Assembly: GCF_030680395.1 (NCBI RefSeq)
Contig: NZ_JAUXVR010000037.1
Span: 1 to 46,006, forward strand
Direction: 5' to 3'
From: Methylobacter sp.
GTDB lineage: Bacteria; Pseudomonadota; Gammaproteobacteria; Methylococcales; Methylomonadaceae
DNA: 46,006 bases
Below, piece by piece: positions 1 through 7,052 of this stretch (position 1 is the stretch's first letter; each line of letters starts with the position of its first letter). The notes below the pieces were generated by a model, which saw nothing but the letters and a program-made list of their open reading frames with translations, was not told the DNA's origin and did not search any database. Both the position numbers and the translations under genes were made by a program.

Positions 1-204
1 CTCGTCGTTATACACAAGTCTGTTCAAGACCGTCATTTAGGCATGAAAGCTGAAATGGCGGCCCTGGATGTAGGCCGGAATAAGTCCGCCCGGCGTCAGC
101 AAGGGCGGATGTTTCCGGCAATCGGAGCGCCGGAAACACCAGTCCTGCGCTTAACGCGCGGACAGGCTTATTCCGGCCTACGTCGAGATGTGTATAACGA
201 CGAG
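1..204. repeat. Composite dispersed element with 15-bp terminal inverted repeats
   Basis: The first 15 bases (CTCGTCGTTATACAC) are the exact reverse complement of bases 190-204. The element they bound contains a second, nested palindrome with its own arms (70-84 and 167-181). No coding sequence inside resembles a transposase, so this looks like a non-autonomous repeat. The left end coincides with the window edge, so the true boundary may lie outside. The short open frames across it are not credible genes. Confidence 0.6.
70..181. repeat. Palindromic repeat, family A copy 1
   Basis: The outer arms GTAGGCCGGAATAAG (70-84) and CTTATTCCGGCCTAC (167-181) are perfect complements. Inside is a second pair around TTTCCGGCA and GCCGGAAA. 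The same layout recurs at 6931-7046, so this is a dispersed family. It is intergenic here, upstream of the cobalamin operon. Confidence 0.7.
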
Positions 205-353
205 CGCGCTGCGTGGGAACCCATGCAGGACGCGCTACGTCCTGAAATACTACAACCACAGTCCGAATCGCGCACTAAGGCTTTACGCGGCGTAGCGCGC
301 CTTGACTGCATTCCCACACAGCGCATGGGAACGAGATAAATGAAAATACCATC

Positions 354-458
354 GTTCCCACGCTCCCGCGTGAGAATGCAGTTAGCGACGCTCCGGCGTC
401 GCGTTTGGCAACGCTGGAGCGTTGCCGGATGCGTTCCCACGCTGGAACGTGGGAACGC
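354..458. repeat. Four consecutive hairpin repeats abutting the cobS start
   Basis: Four palindromes follow one another: an imperfect one at about 354-379 (CGTTCCCACGC pairing with GCGTGAGAATG), perfect ones at 385-402 and 407-426, and one at 431-458 with 11-bp arms. The last ends 4 bases before the cobS ATG, so its right arm, containing GTGGGAACG, takes the place where a ribosome-binding site would lie. Related partial copies lie at about 208-225 and 309-336. Bases 205-353 hold only such repeat debris and no gene. Confidence 0.65.
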
Positions 459-462
459 TAAG

Positions 463-1299
463 ATGCTATTTTTTCTAGCCCTCAGCTTTTACACCCGCCT
501 GCCAGGGACGGCGACCGCGACTGCTCCCGGCAGTCGGCGGCATTTTCTCCATCCATGGAGGTCAGAAGTGTCGCAATCGGTAGGGAACCGATGCGACCGC
601 CTGCCCCATCCTCCAGCCTTGGATTACAAACGGCTGCCTCAGGCAGCGGTTTACTTGCCGTTGGTCGGTTGGCTGGTCGGCGGCATCTGCGCTTTGGTAT
701 TTTATCTGGCTGGTTTGCTTTGGCCTCAAGCTACGGCGGTGATCCTGGCGCTAACCGCCGGCATTTTGCTGACCGGCGCATTGCATGAAGACGGCTTTGC
801 CGATGTCTGCGACGGTTTCGGCGGCGGCATGAATAAACAACGCATTCTGGAGATCATGAAAGATTCCCATATCGGGGTTTACGGATTTATCGGACTGCTG
901 TTGATACTGTTGTTGAAGATCAGCGTGCTAATCGCAATGCCTACAACCATAGTGCCTTTAGCGTTGCTGGCCGGACACAGCATCAGCCGCTTGTCGCCGC
1001 TGTTGCTGATGCAGCGTTATACTTATGCGCGTGGCAATGACAGCAAAGCATCGGGCGCGGTTTATCAACCCAACTTCCGGGAATTGACTTTTGCCGCAGT
1101 TATCGCGTTGTTGCCGCTGGCGTTGCTGCCTGCAGTATGCGCGTTGGCAATCATTCCGGCACTGCTTGCGACCGTACTGCTGGGACATTATTTTTACCGC
1201 CGCATCGACGGCTACACCGGCGATTGCCTGGGCGCAAGCCAACAAGTTGCCGAGACTATTTTTTATTTAAGCATGAGTGCCTTATGGATATTTATTTAA
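463..1299 (+). CDS. cobS: Adenosylcobinamide-GDP ribazoletransferase (cobalamin synthase)
   Basis: CobS is a membrane enzyme that joins adenosylcobinamide-GDP to alpha-ribazole (or its phosphate) in the last step of cobalamin synthesis. The start at 463 gives 278 residues beginning MLFFLALSFYTRLP, the usual CobS N-terminus; an earlier in-frame ATG at 340 would only translate hairpin repeats. Family marks visible are TRLP, the PLVGWLVG membrane segment, the acidic metal-binding run HEDGFADVCDGFGGG, and DSHIGVYG. The body is strongly hydrophobic. Between TRLP and LPLVG there are 50 residues where about 20 are usual; the extra stretch is rich in R, P, S and H and matches a dispersed repeat in layout (about 513-620). 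Without it the length would be about 248, the family norm. The stop overlaps cobC by 16 bases. Confidence 0.93.
   Translation: MLFFLALSFYTRLPGTATATAPGSRRHFLHPWRSEVSQSVGNRCDRLPHPPALDYKRLPQAAVYLPLVGWLVGGICALVFYLAGLLWPQATAVILALTAGILLTGALHEDGFADVCDGFGGGMNKQRILEIMKDSHIGVYGFIGLLLILLLKISVLIAMPTTIVPLALLAGHSISRLSPLLLMQRYTYARGNDSKASGAVYQPNFRELTFAAVIALLPLALLPAVCALAIIPALLATVLLGHYFYRRIDGYTGDCLGASQQVAETIFYLSMSALWIFI
513..620 (+). repeat. Diverged dispersed repeat (family B) inside cobS, in frame
   Basis: ACTGCTCCC (520-528) followed 20 bases later by CCATCCATGGAG (549-560) mirrors the non-coding repeat at 17218-17279, where the same two blocks are 18 bases apart. The segment coincides with the extra, non-conserved loop of CobS and keeps the reading frame. 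The boundaries are approximate, and the match outside the two blocks is weak. Confidence 0.5.
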
Positions 1300-1847
1300 T
1301 TCGCCACACCCAAACCGCTACCGATCCGGGTCTATGTTACGGCCAAAGCGATATTGCCCTGGCGGACAGTTTTCCCGACGAGATGGCAAGCCTGCATGAC
1401 AAACTGCCCGAGTTTGACGATGACTGCACCGTTTTCAGCAGCCCCTTAACTCGCTGCCTGCAACTGGCAGAAACATTTTCAGACACCGTAATCACCGATG
1501 CCCGCTTACAGGAGCTTGATTTCGGCGAATGGGAAGGCAAGCGTTTTAACGACATTGACGCCGCTGTGTTGCAGCATTGGACGAATAATTTTGTGACCGC
1601 CGCACCGCCCAAAGGCGAAAATTTTGAAGATTTGTATCAGCGTACGGGTAGCTTTTGGCAGGATTTGTTAACCACTGAAGCAAAACAGGTTTTGGTGATA
1701 ACCCATGCGGGCGTCATCCGCGCTTTGCTGGCGCGCGCTTTAAACCTGCCCTTGGCCAATTCGTTTCAACTGCGGATCGATTCGGGTTCCGCGCATAAAC
1801 TGCGGCAGGCTGACGATTACCTTTACATCGAGTACATCAATTTATAA
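1284..1847 (+). CDS. cobC: Alpha-ribazole phosphatase / histidine phosphatase family protein
   Basis: A member of the histidine phosphatase (phosphoglycerate-mutase-like) superfamily, 187 residues. In the cobalamin pathway it removes phosphate from alpha-ribazole-5'-phosphate or from the final cobalamin phosphate. The phospho-accepting histidine sits in LIRHT at residues 4-8. Further marks are FSSPLTRCLQLAE, the acidic QELDFGEWEG, and the second histidine in VITHAGVIRALLA. The ATG at 1284 is chosen because the phosphohistidine motif normally lies at the extreme N-terminus; the longer open frame upstream only shadows cobS. It overlaps the cobS end by 16 bases, which suggests coupled translation. 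Confidence 0.9.
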   Translation: MDIYLIRHTQTATDPGLCYGQSDIALADSFPDEMASLHDKLPEFDDDCTVFSSPLTRCLQLAETFSDTVITDARLQELDFGEWEGKRFNDIDAAVLQHWTNNFVTAAPPKGENFEDLYQRTGSFWQDLLTTEAKQVLVITHAGVIRALLARALNLPLANSFQLRIDSGSAHKLRQADDYLYIEYINL

Positions 1848-1902
1848 TGAACCGCATTGGTACTCGTTACAAAGTTCGCGTTGGCAAATACTTAAGTTAT
1901 AA

Positions 1903-2922
1903 ATGAACCACGGCGGCAATATTTATCAGTTCGCCCAGAAACTCGGCTGCCTGCCGGAACAGGTGCTGGATTTTTCGGCCAACATTAACCCGGTACAGGC
2001 GGTCGACTTAAGTTGTCTGCAAAATGTTCAGCTTACACCGTATGCCGATCCCGATTACGGCTTGTTAAAGCAGGCAATCGATCAGCGCTATCCTGTTCCT
2101 GTGGACGTTGATCTTGAACTGTTTAACGGTGCGAGTGCCGCCATCTTCGCCTTGCTGCGCGGCTTGCAGCCGAAAGACCTGGTTTTATATACGCCTTTGT
2201 ATGGCGAATATGCGCATATTGCCGGGGAACTGGGTTGCAATGTGTATAACATCGACCGGTTCAGCCAACTGATGGCGGACATTCCCAAACACAGCACGGT
2301 GATTTTTGTTAATCCATCGACGCCGGACGGCCAACTTTACGACCTGCACGCGTTGTTGGACAAATGGCAGGCCGCAGATTGCACTATTATTATTGATGAG
2401 TCGTTTCTTGATTTTTGTCCAGCCGGTTCGGTGGCAAAACACATCACATATTACGATAAACTTTATGTGATCAAATCGTTAAGCAAGTTTTACGGCTGCG
2501 CCGGCATCCGCATCGGCTTTATTCTGGCGGCAACAGCGGCGATAAAGAAACTGCAACGCTTTGAACCTGCGTGGAAACTGTCCAGCCTGGACATGGCCTA
2601 TATGCAGCAGGCGCTGGCGAATACCGCTTTTATTGAGCAGACCCGTCAACAGACCGCGCATTTACGCGATTTGCTGTATCAAACGCTGCAAGATTCCGGT
2701 TTGTTCGACAAGATTTATCCGGGACAGGCCAATTTTTTGCTGGCTCGCATGGCGAGCGGCGGTGATGGTTACCGGTTGCAGGCGCAATTGGAACCGTCGC
2801 GGATTTTAATTCGCGTCTGCGACAACTTCGAGGGGCTGGATAAAAGCCATGTGCGTTTTGCGGTCAAGGATGAGCAAGCAATTGCCCAACTTGCTCACAG
2901 TTTTAAAAATGTTAAAAAATAA
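1903..2922 (+). CDS. cobD: Threonine-phosphate decarboxylase (aminotransferase class I/II fold)
   Basis: A PLP-dependent enzyme of 339 residues. It makes (R)-1-amino-2-propanol O-2-phosphate, the nucleotide-loop linker of cobalamin, from L-threonine phosphate. The N-terminus MNHGGNIYQFAQKLG followed by LDFSANINP is typical of the CobD/CobC decarboxylase branch rather than HisC. The PLP lysine lies in VIKSLSKFYGCAGIRIG, and IIIDESFLDFCP carries the cofactor-binding aspartate. The place in the cob operon between cobC and cobQ supports the role. The 55 bases upstream hold nothing recognisable and the ribosome-binding site is weak. Naming is confusing: this is cobD of Salmonella and cobC of Pseudomonas denitrificans. 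Confidence 0.9.
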   Translation: MNHGGNIYQFAQKLGCLPEQVLDFSANINPVQAVDLSCLQNVQLTPYADPDYGLLKQAIDQRYPVPVDVDLELFNGASAAIFALLRGLQPKDLVLYTPLYGEYAHIAGELGCNVYNIDRFSQLMADIPKHSTVIFVNPSTPDGQLYDLHALLDKWQAADCTIIIDESFLDFCPAGSVAKHITYYDKLYVIKSLSKFYGCAGIRIGFILAATAAIKKLQRFEPAWKLSSLDMAYMQQALANTAFIEQTRQQTAHLRDLLYQTLQDSGLFDKIYPGQANFLLARMASGGDGYRLQAQLEPSRILIRVCDNFEGLDKSHVRFAVKDEQAIAQLAHSFKNVKK

Positions 2923-2928
2923 AAAATT

Positions 2929-2996
2929 CACCACGAAGACACGAAGAGCACGAAGTTTTATATTTTTTTCTTCGTGTCCTTCGTGTCTTCGTGGTG
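2929..2996. repeat. Long CACGAAG-type inverted repeat between cobD and cobQ
   Basis: The left arm (2929-2955) and right arm (2970-2996) are 27 bases each and complementary except for two positions, with a T-rich loop of 14 bases. It is built from tandem CACGAAGA-like words. It would form a very stable stem in the cob operon transcript 31 bases before cobQ. Spurious open frames on both strands run through this element. Confidence 0.8.
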
Positions 2997-3027
2997 CAAA
3001 GCTCTTCTCATTTAACAAAAACTATCA

Positions 3028-4428
3028 ATGAAACCATTAGCCGTATTCGGCACCAGTTCGGACGCCGGAAAAACCACGCTAGTCATGGCCTTGTGCCGGA
3101 TTTTTGCCGATCGTGGCTTAAAGGTCGCACCGTTCAAGGCGCAAAACGTCTCCAATAACTCTGCGGTCACTAAAGAGGGTCGGGAGATTTCCAGGGCTCA
3201 ATGCCTGCAAGCCGAAGCCGCGCGGGTGGAGCCAAGTTACCTGTTCAACCCGGTGCTGCTTAAATCGCATGGCAACGGTTCGGTACAAGTGATTGTTAAC
3301 GGCTTGGTTTATCAAAACCAGTCGATTGTTGCCTATTATGCTGAAATCGACAATTTGAAGCAGCAGGTCAAGCAGGCCTTTTCAGTGCTTAAGCAGAACT
3401 ATGACTTGGTCGTTGCAGAAGGCGCCGGTTCCCCGGTCGAGTTGAATTTGCTGAACAAGGACTTGTCCAACACCTTTGTCGCCAACAGCTTCAATACCAA
3501 AAACATTCTGGTGGCGGACATCGAGCGCGGCGGCGTGTTTGCGTCGATTCACGGCACACTGGAACTGATGGACCCGGTCATGCGCAGCAATCTGATCGGG
3601 GTAGTGATCAACAAGTTTCGCGGCGACCGGCGTTTTTTCGATGAAGGCGAAAAGATTATCACCGAGCGCTTCGGCGTTCCCGTTTTAGGCGTGCTGCCGT
3701 TTAAGCCGCTGAATATCGACATGGAAGATTCCCAATCGTTGCGCAATTATCAGCAGCGCCTGGACGATGCCAAAATCCGCATCGCAGTTATCGCCTATCC
3801 GGGCCTGAGTAATTATAACGATCTCGATGTGCTGATGGGCGACACTGAACTTTATGTCGAACTGATCCACGCCTACCGCCCGCTGGAAGGTTTCGACATG
3901 GTGCTGTTGCCGGGCAGTAAAACCGTAATCCGCGATTTGCAATGGCTAAAAAATCAGGGCTTGTTCAAGGAGATTTTACAATTCAACAAGCCGGTGTTCG
4001 GCATCTGCGGCGGCTATCAAATGCTGTGTCAAAGTTTGCACGATCCTGATGCACTTGAGCATGAAGTCGCTTCAGTGGAAATAGGCTTTGGTTTTATTGA
4101 CGAAACAGTGCTCTATCAAAATCCTAAAATACTTGCACGCGGACAGTATCAGCTATTTTCATATCCCGCGATCAGCGGCTATGAAATCCATTGCGGCCGC
4201 ATAGACAAGTATCCGCTGTATTATCAGAGCGACCTGTTCTGTGGAACCCATGTGCATGGGATTTTTGATGACGATGCGTTTCGGACCGATTACTTTAACG
4301 CCATCAATCCGCAATATCAGGGCTATGTCTATTCGCATTATCGCGAGGCTGAAATTCAGGACTTTGCCGATATGGTCGCGGAAAACCTGGATATAGCCGC
4401 CATTTTGCAAGCGTTACAGGCGGACTGA
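3028..4428 (+). CDS. cobQ: Cobyric acid synthase (amidotransferase)
   Basis: CobQ (CbiP) is an ATP- and glutamine-dependent enzyme that amidates four side-chain carboxylates of adenosylcobyrinic a,c-diamide. The 466-residue product has the dethiobiotin-synthetase-like ATPase half: GTSSDAGKTT at residues 8-17, then FKAQNVSNNSAVT and RAQCLQAEAA, and DIERGGVFAS near 165. The class I glutaminase half follows: LLPGSKTV near 293, the nucleophile Cys327 in GICGGYQM, and the histidine in GTHVHGIF (408-410). It is a little shorter than the roughly 500-residue Salmonella enzyme, with no key motif missing. The stop and the cbiB start share one base in TGATG, so translation is probably coupled. Confidence 0.95.
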   Translation: MKPLAVFGTSSDAGKTTLVMALCRIFADRGLKVAPFKAQNVSNNSAVTKEGREISRAQCLQAEAARVEPSYLFNPVLLKSHGNGSVQVIVNGLVYQNQSIVAYYAEIDNLKQQVKQAFSVLKQNYDLVVAEGAGSPVELNLLNKDLSNTFVANSFNTKNILVADIERGGVFASIHGTLELMDPVMRSNLIGVVINKFRGDRRFFDEGEKIITERFGVPVLGVLPFKPLNIDMEDSQSLRNYQQRLDDAKIRIAVIAYPGLSNYNDLDVLMGDTELYVELIHAYRPLEGFDMVLLPGSKTVIRDLQWLKNQGLFKEILQFNKPVFGICGGYQMLCQSLHDPDALEHEVASVEIGFGFIDETVLYQNPKILARGQYQLFSYPAISGYEIHCGRIDKYPLYYQSDLFCGTHVHGIFDDDAFRTDYFNAINPQYQGYVYSHYREAEIQDFADMVAENLDIAAILQALQAD

Positions 4429-5324
4429 TGTTTTTTGAATTGGCGGCTTTGGCTTATCTTATTGATATGGTTTTTGGCGAACTTCCCTGCAAACACCCGG
4501 TGGTATTGATGGGTGATTTTATTAATGCGTTTGAGCGACGTTTTTACAGTGACCGGATTTTGCCCGGTGCGTTATTGGTGAGCGGATTAATATCACTGAC
4601 CTTATTGATAAGCGTCACTCTGGTTTATTTGTGCGGCCTTTTGCCGGGCTGGTTGTCGCTGATGGTTTTGGCGGTGCTCGCCTCCACCGGCCTGGCCATG
4701 AACATGCTGCACGAAAGTGTCGCCGCACTGTTAACCGCCGAACAACCCAAACAGGCCTTAAGCTATCTGGTAAGCCGCGATACCAAGGATATGACCGAAA
4801 CCGAAATCTATAAAGCCGGACTGGAAACCTGGGCGGAAAACCTCAGCGACGGCGTTATCGCACCGCTGTTCTACCTGTTGCTGTTCGGCGTGCCGGGGAT
4901 TGCCGTATATAAAGCCATCAACACTATGGATTCGATGATTGCCTACAAAACCGAACGTTATTTTTATTTTGGAAAAACGGCGGCCATAGTCGATGATATT
5001 GCCAATTACATTCCTGCCCGACTGACCGCATTGCTAATCGTTTTATTGGCACAAGACAAACAACGCGCTTGGCGATGTTTATGGCGCGACGGCAATAAAC
5101 TGGAAAGCCCCAATGCCGGCTACCCTATTGCGGCGATGGCCGGTGCCTTGGGCATTGCGTTGGGCGGCGATGCCAGTTATCACGGCCAAATCAAACACAA
5201 ACCGATGCTGGGCTTGCCCGTCAATCCGGTCGATAAATCCGCATTAACCAAAGCATTGCAAATGAAAGCCGGCATTAATCTAATCGTTCTAAGCCTTTTA
5301 ACCGCCGGAGCCCTGCTGTCATGA
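4428..5324 (+). CDS. cbiB: Adenosylcobinamide-phosphate synthase, membrane protein
   Basis: CbiB (CobD in the P. denitrificans naming) attaches the aminopropanol phosphate arm to adenosylcobyric acid, giving adenosylcobinamide phosphate. The 298-residue protein has several hydrophobic segments (about residues 45-70, 75-95, 140-160, 200-215 and 280-297). Family marks are LIDMVFGELP near the N-terminus, HPVVLMGDFI, the conserved LVSRDTKDMTETEIYKAGLE, ETWAENLSDGVIAPLFY, KAINTMDSMIAYK, and the late SPNAGYPIAAMAGAL. It overlaps both neighbours by one and four bases, so it sits in a tightly coupled operon. Confidence 0.95.
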   Translation: MFFELAALAYLIDMVFGELPCKHPVVLMGDFINAFERRFYSDRILPGALLVSGLISLTLLISVTLVYLCGLLPGWLSLMVLAVLASTGLAMNMLHESVAALLTAEQPKQALSYLVSRDTKDMTETEIYKAGLETWAENLSDGVIAPLFYLLLFGVPGIAVYKAINTMDSMIAYKTERYFYFGKTAAIVDDIANYIPARLTALLIVLLAQDKQRAWRCLWRDGNKLESPNAGYPIAAMAGALGIALGGDASYHGQIKHKPMLGLPVNPVDKSALTKALQMKAGINLIVLSLLTAGALLS

Positions 5325-5818
5325 AAACACTGTTTACAGGCGGCATCAAAAGCGGCAAGTCCCGGCTGGCGGAAGCGTATATTTTGGAACAAGCTATAAC
5401 AGGTAAACCGTATTATCTGGCGACTACCGAGTTTTTTGATGATGAGATGCAGGCACGAATACTCATTCATCAACAACGCCGCCAAGATTTATTTGTCACT
5501 ATCGAAGAACCCGTTAAACTGTTTGAAGTATTACAAAAATGCCGGGGACCGGTATTGATCGAATGCGTGTCGATGTGGCTGAACAACCAGCTTTATCACC
5601 AAATCCCCGAAGCGGACATCTTGCAAGAACTCGAAGCAGTGCTACAGTTATCTTGCGACATGGTGCTGGTGCACAATGAAGTCGGACTGAGCGTCATTGC
5701 CGACAACCGCTTGGCCAGGCAGTTTGTTGACTTGTCAGGCAAAGCCGCTCAATTAATGGGACAGCATTGCGATCGGGTGTTTTTTTGCAGTGCCGGCTTA
5801 ACGATGAAAATGAAATAG
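5321..5818 (+). CDS. cobU: Adenosylcobinamide kinase / adenosylcobinamide-phosphate guanylyltransferase
   Basis: CobU phosphorylates adenosylcobinamide and transfers GMP to form adenosylcobinamide-GDP, the substrate of CobS. The 165-residue protein has the N-terminal P-loop TGGIKSGKSR, a YYLATTEFFDDEM stretch, the ECVSMWLNNQL motif, and NEVGLSVIADNRLARQFVDLSG near the end. It is slightly shorter than the usual 180 or so residues but keeps the recognised motifs. The start overlaps the cbiB stop in ATGA. It is the last gene of the cobalamin operon; no cobT or riboswitch is seen in the window. Confidence 0.93.
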   Translation: MKTLFTGGIKSGKSRLAEAYILEQAITGKPYYLATTEFFDDEMQARILIHQQRRQDLFVTIEEPVKLFEVLQKCRGPVLIECVSMWLNNQLYHQIPEADILQELEAVLQLSCDMVLVHNEVGLSVIADNRLARQFVDLSGKAAQLMGQHCDRVFFCSAGLTMKMK

Positions 5819-5885
5819 ATGCTCGTGATGCAAAAGATAAATAAATTCCGTATCGATAATATATTTAACTACTAAAGAGACCACC

Positions 5886-6875
5886 GTGAACAACACAGGC
5901 TATAAACGCTTATTTAAACTGGCTTTAACACTGACTCTTACCGGATGTGCCAACAATCCGGCAATTAAAACCGACGTACCTTATCACAATACTGTCACCA
6001 TCCCTGCTCATGTCACTGAACATCAAGCTCAGGGTTTAACCGGGACTTACGCCAACTCATTGGCTGTGCGGAACTTTATCCGGCACATGGTGCTTGAACA
6101 CAGCTTTTCGGAAAGCTATTTAAACAACTTGTTTTCCAAGGCCCAACGCCTGGATTACGTTGTTCGTCTGGAAAATCCACCGCAATACCACGGCCCTAAA
6201 CCTGCCCACCCCAAGACTGGGGGCTGGACACGCTACCGCCAGCAATTTATTACCGAGGCACATATCAATAATGGCGTAGCCTTTTGGAGTAACAATGCGG
6301 ATTCTATCCAAAAAGCCAGCGTTACTTATGGTGTTGACCCCGAATATATTGTTGCGATTATCGGCGTGGAAACTTTTTTTGGCCGCAATATCGGCAAAAC
6401 GCGTATTTTTGATGCCCTGACTACATTGGCATTCGACACCCAACGACGCGCCAAATTTTTTACCACGGAGCTGGAAAATTACTTGCTGATGACCCGCGAG
6501 GAAGGTTACGAGCCGTTTCAGCCGGTCGGTTCCTGGGCCGGAGCAATGGGGTTAGGTCAATTTATGCCCAGCAGTTTCCGTACTTTGGCGGTTGATTTCA
6601 ACAACGATGGACACCGTAATCTTTGGGATCAGTGCGATGCAATCGGCAGCGTAGCGCATTATTTTTCGCGTAACGGTTGGCAAAACAACATGCCGGTAGC
6701 GGATCAAACCAAAAGCTATAACGGCGGATCGACCATTGAACTGGGTACAACTAACGGCAGTGAATACTGGCGCGTCCACCCCAATTTTAAGGTGATCAAG
6801 AAATACAATAACAGCGATAAGTATGCGATGGCGGTGCATCAATTGGCGCAGGCTATTAAGCAGCGGCGTTTGTAA
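5886..6875 (+). CDS. mltB: Membrane-bound lytic murein transglycosylase B
   Basis: MltB cleaves the glycan strand of peptidoglycan, releasing 1,6-anhydromuramyl products, while anchored in the outer membrane. The GTG start at 5886 follows an AAAGAG ribosome-binding site 7 bases upstream. The protein begins with a lipoprotein signal whose lipobox LTGC places the acylated cysteine at residue 21. The SLT_2 domain is complete: the catalytic glutamate is Glu162 in GVETFFG, followed by GSWAGAMGLGQFMPSSF and the FNNDGHRNLWD segment. The length of 329 is usual. It stands alone between the cobalamin operon and the convergent beta-propeller gene. Confidence 0.94.
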   Translation: MNNTGYKRLFKLALTLTLTGCANNPAIKTDVPYHNTVTIPAHVTEHQAQGLTGTYANSLAVRNFIRHMVLEHSFSESYLNNLFSKAQRLDYVVRLENPPQYHGPKPAHPKTGGWTRYRQQFITEAHINNGVAFWSNNADSIQKASVTYGVDPEYIVAIIGVETFFGRNIGKTRIFDALTTLAFDTQRRAKFFTTELENYLLMTREEGYEPFQPVGSWAGAMGLGQFMPSSFRTLAVDFNNDGHRNLWDQCDAIGSVAHYFSRNGWQNNMPVADQTKSYNGGSTIELGTTNGSEYWRVHPNFKVIKKYNNSDKYAMAVHQLAQAIKQRRL

Positions 6876-6930
6876 GTTGCAAATGGTGAGTAAAAGCAGA
6901 CCCTCTTCTCACGGTTAATATGCCGCCGCA

Positions 6931-7046
6931 GGCCGGAATAAACCTGTTCGAACGCCAGCAAGAGCTGGCGTTTCCGGCAATACACTGCTCAACAAGCCGG
7001 AAACGCGACCTCGCGCTACGCTTGGGTAGCCTTATTCCGGGCTACG
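6931..7046. repeat. Palindromic repeat, family A copy 2
   Basis: The outer arms GGCCGGAATAA (6931-6941) and TTATTCCGG (7032-7040) frame an inner pair, GCGTTTCCGGC (6968-6978) and its exact complement GCCGGAAACGC (6996-7006). The layout and most words match the copy at 70-181. It lies between two convergent genes, mltB and the beta-propeller gene, and may act as a transcription stop for both. Confidence 0.7.
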
Positions 7047-7052
7047 CCGTTT

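Noticed and set aside
354-458. Possible CRISPR-like array, because of four regularly placed palindromes
   Set aside because: The units are different palindromes with no constant repeat and no spacers of uniform size; no cas gene is present.
43-462. Several open frames over the first 460 bases, including an N-terminal extension of cobS from 340
   Set aside because: They translate palindromic repeats, and CobS family similarity begins only at the Met at 463.
1137-1283. Extended N-terminus for the phosphatase CobC
   Set aside because: The extension overlaps cobS in another frame, and the RHT phosphohistidine motif belongs at the N-terminus of the protein, as with the ATG at 1284.
2806-3018. 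Minus-strand frame beginning MLNEKSFAPRRHEGHEEKN
   Set aside because: It is read through the CACGAAG inverted repeat and the cobD end; such RRHEGHEEK-type proteins are well-known spurious translations of this repeat.
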